Source of the DNA: Candidatus Merdivicinus excrementipullorum
GTDB taxonomy: Bacteria; Bacillota; Clostridia; Oscillospirales; Ruminococcaceae
Length of the DNA: 60,339 nucleotides
Direction: 5' to 3'
Assembly (NCBI GenBank): GCA_018716725.1
Contig: DVJP01000025.1
Span: forward strand, 1-60,339
The position numbers and the translations under genes were made by a program. Below are positions 58,691 through 60,339 of this stretch, one piece after another (position 1 is the stretch's first letter; every line of letters begins with the position of its first letter). Below the pieces are notes generated by a model. The model was not told the origin of the DNA, ran no database searches, and saw only the letters and a program-made list of their open reading frames with translations.

Positions 58691-58719
58691 TTGCATCCCG
58701 AAAGAAAACGCGGTACAAT
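58691..58719 (+). promoter_or_regulatory. Sigma-A promoter of rhaM
   Basis: TTGCAT (58691-58696) and TACAAT (58714-58719) with a 17-nt spacer, divergent from the met operon promoter, 38 bp between the two -10 elements. Confidence 0.65.
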
Positions 58720-58763
58720 GTGGGAAAAGGAGAAAATCCGGGATGATTTGGGAGGGAATGCAT

Positions 58764-59081
58764 ATGGAACGCTATGCGTGGAAAGCCGTTGTCAAAGAGG
58801 GGATGCTGGCGGAGTACAAGCGCCGCCACGACAGCATCTGGCCGGAGCTGAAGGCGGTCCTCCGGGAGGCGGGGATCCGAAATTACACCATCTGGAACGT
58901 GGGGAACGAGCTTTTCGGCTATTATGAGTGCGAAAAGGGCTGCGCCTACGCCGCCCGGGTCCAGGCGGAAAGCCCGGTGGTGGACAAATGGAACGAATAC
59001 ATGAAGGACGTCATGGTGATGGAGATGGACCCGGCCACCGGGGCGCAGCCCATGCTCACCCGGGTGTTTCTCATGGAATAG
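58764..59081 (+). CDS. rhaM: L-rhamnose mutarotase
   Basis: RhaM interconverts the alpha and beta anomers of L-rhamnose. The product of 105 residues has the family look: a dimeric ferredoxin-like fold with YKRRHDSIWPEL (His and Trp line the site), NYTIWNV and ELFGYYEC. The ATG at 58764 is 7 nt after GGGAGGG; ATGs at 58743 and 58758 are worse spaced. No other rhamnose gene is near. It is alone between a promoter and a terminator. Confidence 0.92.
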   Translation: MERYAWKAVVKEGMLAEYKRRHDSIWPELKAVLREAGIRNYTIWNVGNELFGYYECEKGCAYAARVQAESPVVDKWNEYMKDVMVMEMDPATGAQPMLTRVFLME

Positions 59082-59100
59082 AAGGCTGCGGCACGAGGAA

Positions 59101-59136
59101 GGCTGGCTTGTTTTACCAAGCCGGCCCATCTTTTTT
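59101..59136 (+). terminator. Terminator of rhaM
   Basis: A 10-bp stem with one G-T pair (59101-59110 with 59117-59126) followed by CATCTTTTTT. Confidence 0.85.
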
Positions 59137-59137
59137 C

Positions 59138-60106
59138 TCAAAACAGCCTGCAGATTTCATCGCTGAATCCGGCGGCCTGCCGCAGCAGCGCCGCCGCTTT
59201 GGCGCGCTTTTCCGGGTTTTGCAGGTTTTCCGGCGTGACGTTGAACCCGCAGCCCGCCGCCTCCAGCCCGTACCAGACGTCCCGTTCGCTGCGGTCCAGC
59301 AGGGCGATGAGGTGCAGAATGTTGGGCAGGTCCTGGTTATGCCAGTAGGCTTTGGCAATAAAATCCCAGCCGTGCCGGGCGTTGGTGGCGAGGTTGCAGA
59401 CATAGACGCACCAGTCCTGCCACTTGTCAAAGTTCTCCTCCGTACAGCCGTCGTACCGCCCGTTTTCCAGGTCGTCCGCCCAGCTCCGGTAGGCGTTCGC
59501 GCCGAATACCGCGCCGTTTTCCGTCCGGCCCTGCATCAGCGCGGGAATCTGCAGAATGGATTCGCGGTAAACCGCCGCCAAATCGCGGACGGCGGGCAGC
59601 GCATCCAGGAAAACGAACCCTGCCTCCGCGCCCTCCAGCGGGATGGCCTGGTCGTAAACCTGGTCGCCGCAGGTGGTCTGGAAAACGCAGGCGGGCCGGT
59701 CATAGGCAAAAACCAGGTCATAATTGGCCTTGGCCCCCTCGCCGACGGTGAGGACCGGGATTCCGCGGTCCAGGAAGGCGCAGAGTTCTTCCCAGAGGGC
59801 GCCGGGGTCCTTTTTCCACTCCGCGGAGGGGAAATAGCGGTAGGAAAGGCCGATGCGGCCAAAGGTGCGCGCCAGAAAGGTCCCCGTATTCTCGCAAACC
59901 GAGACGCAGTCGTTGCAGCGGCCGTTGTTGCCGTAGCACATAACAAAATCATCGCCGGACAGGCCCGCGAAAAAACCGTAGGTGTAAAGCCGGGCGTCCC
60001 CGCCCAGCAGCTCCATGAGTTTTGCCATGCAGGCGGAAAAGGGGTAATTTTCCCCGTGATCCCACTGGATGAACCGGCCCAGCTCCAGCTTATGCGCAGC
60101 TTTCAT
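59138..60106 (-). CDS. BtrH-like (papain-fold) protein of unknown function
   Basis: A 322-residue soluble protein. The beginning (HGENYPFSACMAKLMELLGG), with a Cys leading a helix, then GFFAGLSGDDF and a region of six cysteines (CYGNNGRCNDCVSVC), has the feel of the BtrH N-terminal or C39-like papain fold, followed by a helical domain from about 170 containing WADDLENGRYDG and GWDFIAKAYW. Related proteins occur with natural-product or acyl-transfer roles, but I cannot show a catalytic triad. There is no signal peptide. GGAAGAG precedes the ATG. It precedes a membrane protein gene by unclear linkage. Confidence 0.45.
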   Translation of the reverse strand: MKAAHKLELGRFIQWDHGENYPFSACMAKLMELLGGDARLYTYGFFAGLSGDDFVMCYGNNGRCNDCVSVCENTGTFLARTFGRIGLSYRYFPSAEWKKDPGALWEELCAFLDRGIPVLTVGEGAKANYDLVFAYDRPACVFQTTCGDQVYDQAIPLEGAEAGFVFLDALPAVRDLAAVYRESILQIPALMQGRTENGAVFGANAYRSWADDLENGRYDGCTEENFDKWQDWCVYVCNLATNARHGWDFIAKAYWHNQDLPNILHLIALLDRSERDVWYGLEAAGCGFNVTPENLQNPEKRAKAAALLRQAAGFSDEICRLF

Positions 60107-60157
60107 GTCAATTTCTCTTCCTTTCGCACCGTTATTGAGGGCAAAATCCCCGCCTTT

Positions 60158-60339
60158 TTACGCTTTTCGGCCAAAAAAGCGCCGCCACAGGAGCACCGCC
60201 CCCGCCGCACCCAGCACGCCCCAGAACAGGATGTGAAACGCGCTGCCGTAGAAAATCCAGCCCAGGAGACGGCTAGAGGCGATCACCGCCGTCAGCAGGG
60301 ACATGAGGTTAAACCCGAAATGCGCCGCAGCCGAAACCC
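60158..60339 (-). CDS. C-terminal end of a CPBP-like membrane protein (starts beyond right edge)
   Basis: An open minus-strand frame enters from the right edge and stops with TAA at 60158-60160. It reads VSAAAHFGFNLMSLL, then two hydrophobic stretches and WRRFFGRKA. The AAHFGFN motif, with its His and Asn, is like the last CPBP (CAAX protease) motif, and the tail is like theirs. Only 59 residues are visible, so the call is tentative. It would be a second CPBP protein near that of the met operon, and reads towards the BtrH-like gene 51 nt downstream. Confidence 0.5.
   Translation of the reverse strand, partial: VSAAAHFGFNLMSLLTAVIASSRLLGWIFYGSAFHILFWGVLGAAGAVLLWRRFFGRKA

Noticed and set aside
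57984-59141. A long form of the CPBP gene reaching back to 59141
   Set aside because: It would run through the rhaM gene on the other strand and both promoters; the ATG at 58622 has a strong ribosome binding site.
1-60339. tRNA and rRNA genes
   Set aside because: I looked for cloverleaf-like GGTTCAAATCC and rRNA signatures in the gaps and found none that were convincing.

Overview
The window looks like the chromosome of an anaerobic, endospore-forming Gram-positive bacterium of the class Clostridia, probably Oscillospiraceae/Ruminococcaceae-like and GC-rich. The evidence is the spore genes (spoIIP, CotF-like proteins, a SPOCS-domain protein, spoIVA), the Firmicutes-type mreBCD cluster, a Met T-box, strong AGGAGG ribosome binding sites, and anaerobe genes (reverse rubrerythrin under a PerR-like box, siroheme sulfite reductase-like protein, B12 radical SAM protein, split B12-dependent methionine synthase). 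No rRNA, tRNA or CRISPR array was seen. The only mobile-element trace is an IS3-like fragment at the extreme left. Class and family are inferred from gene content, not from a marker comparison.

Layout. 1-4.8 kb: transposase remnant, then minus-strand Nudix, mnmA, iscU, iscS, rnhA and ung; iscS and iscU supply sulfur and Fe-S clusters, and MnmA uses that sulfur. 5.0-6.6 kb: a histidine-kinase-like protein that has lost its catalytic motifs, then a repeat-rich gap. 6.6-12.2 kb: murC, recG, fakA and an Asp23 protein on the minus strand. 12.3-14.5 kb: a spoIIP operon with a putative SigE promoter and small coat-like proteins. 14.5-20 kb: a tiny membrane protein coupled to a TtcA-like gene, an ECF sigma factor with a membrane beta-propeller partner, and a B12 radical SAM protein. 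20.2-25.6 kb: rubrerythrin, a DUF1624 membrane protein, and a zapA-U32-dut-DUF4321-maf operon. 25.7-34.6 kb: mreBCD, PBP2, an orphan minD, mgsA, then a shrunken HisRS-like protein in front of aspS.

34.7-43.3 kb: pduL, a GH38 alpha-mannosidase, an atypical GDPD-like protein, and divergent purC-purB / purA. 43.3-46.6 kb: sulfur assimilation, with a Met-specific T-box and metY facing a siroheme reductase-like gene. 46.6-50 kb: a small protein, then SPOCS protein and spoIVA behind a second SigE-type promoter of the same form as that of spoIIP. 50-53 kb: tandem repeats, a GH2 glycosidase and a metallophosphoesterase. 53-58.7 kb: a one-carbon/methionine operon (CPBP protease, MetH activation protein, MetH lacking that domain, and fused homocysteine methyltransferase-MTHFR). 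58.7-60.3 kb: rhamnose mutarotase, a BtrH-like protein of unknown role and the end of a CPBP-like membrane protein.

The least explained items are the HisRS-like pseudoenzyme locked to aspS, a structured intergenic repeat in two copies whose three hairpins keep their loops while their stems change by compensation, the catalytically degenerate histidine kinase, the orphan MinD, and the CPBP protease leading the methionine synthase operon.
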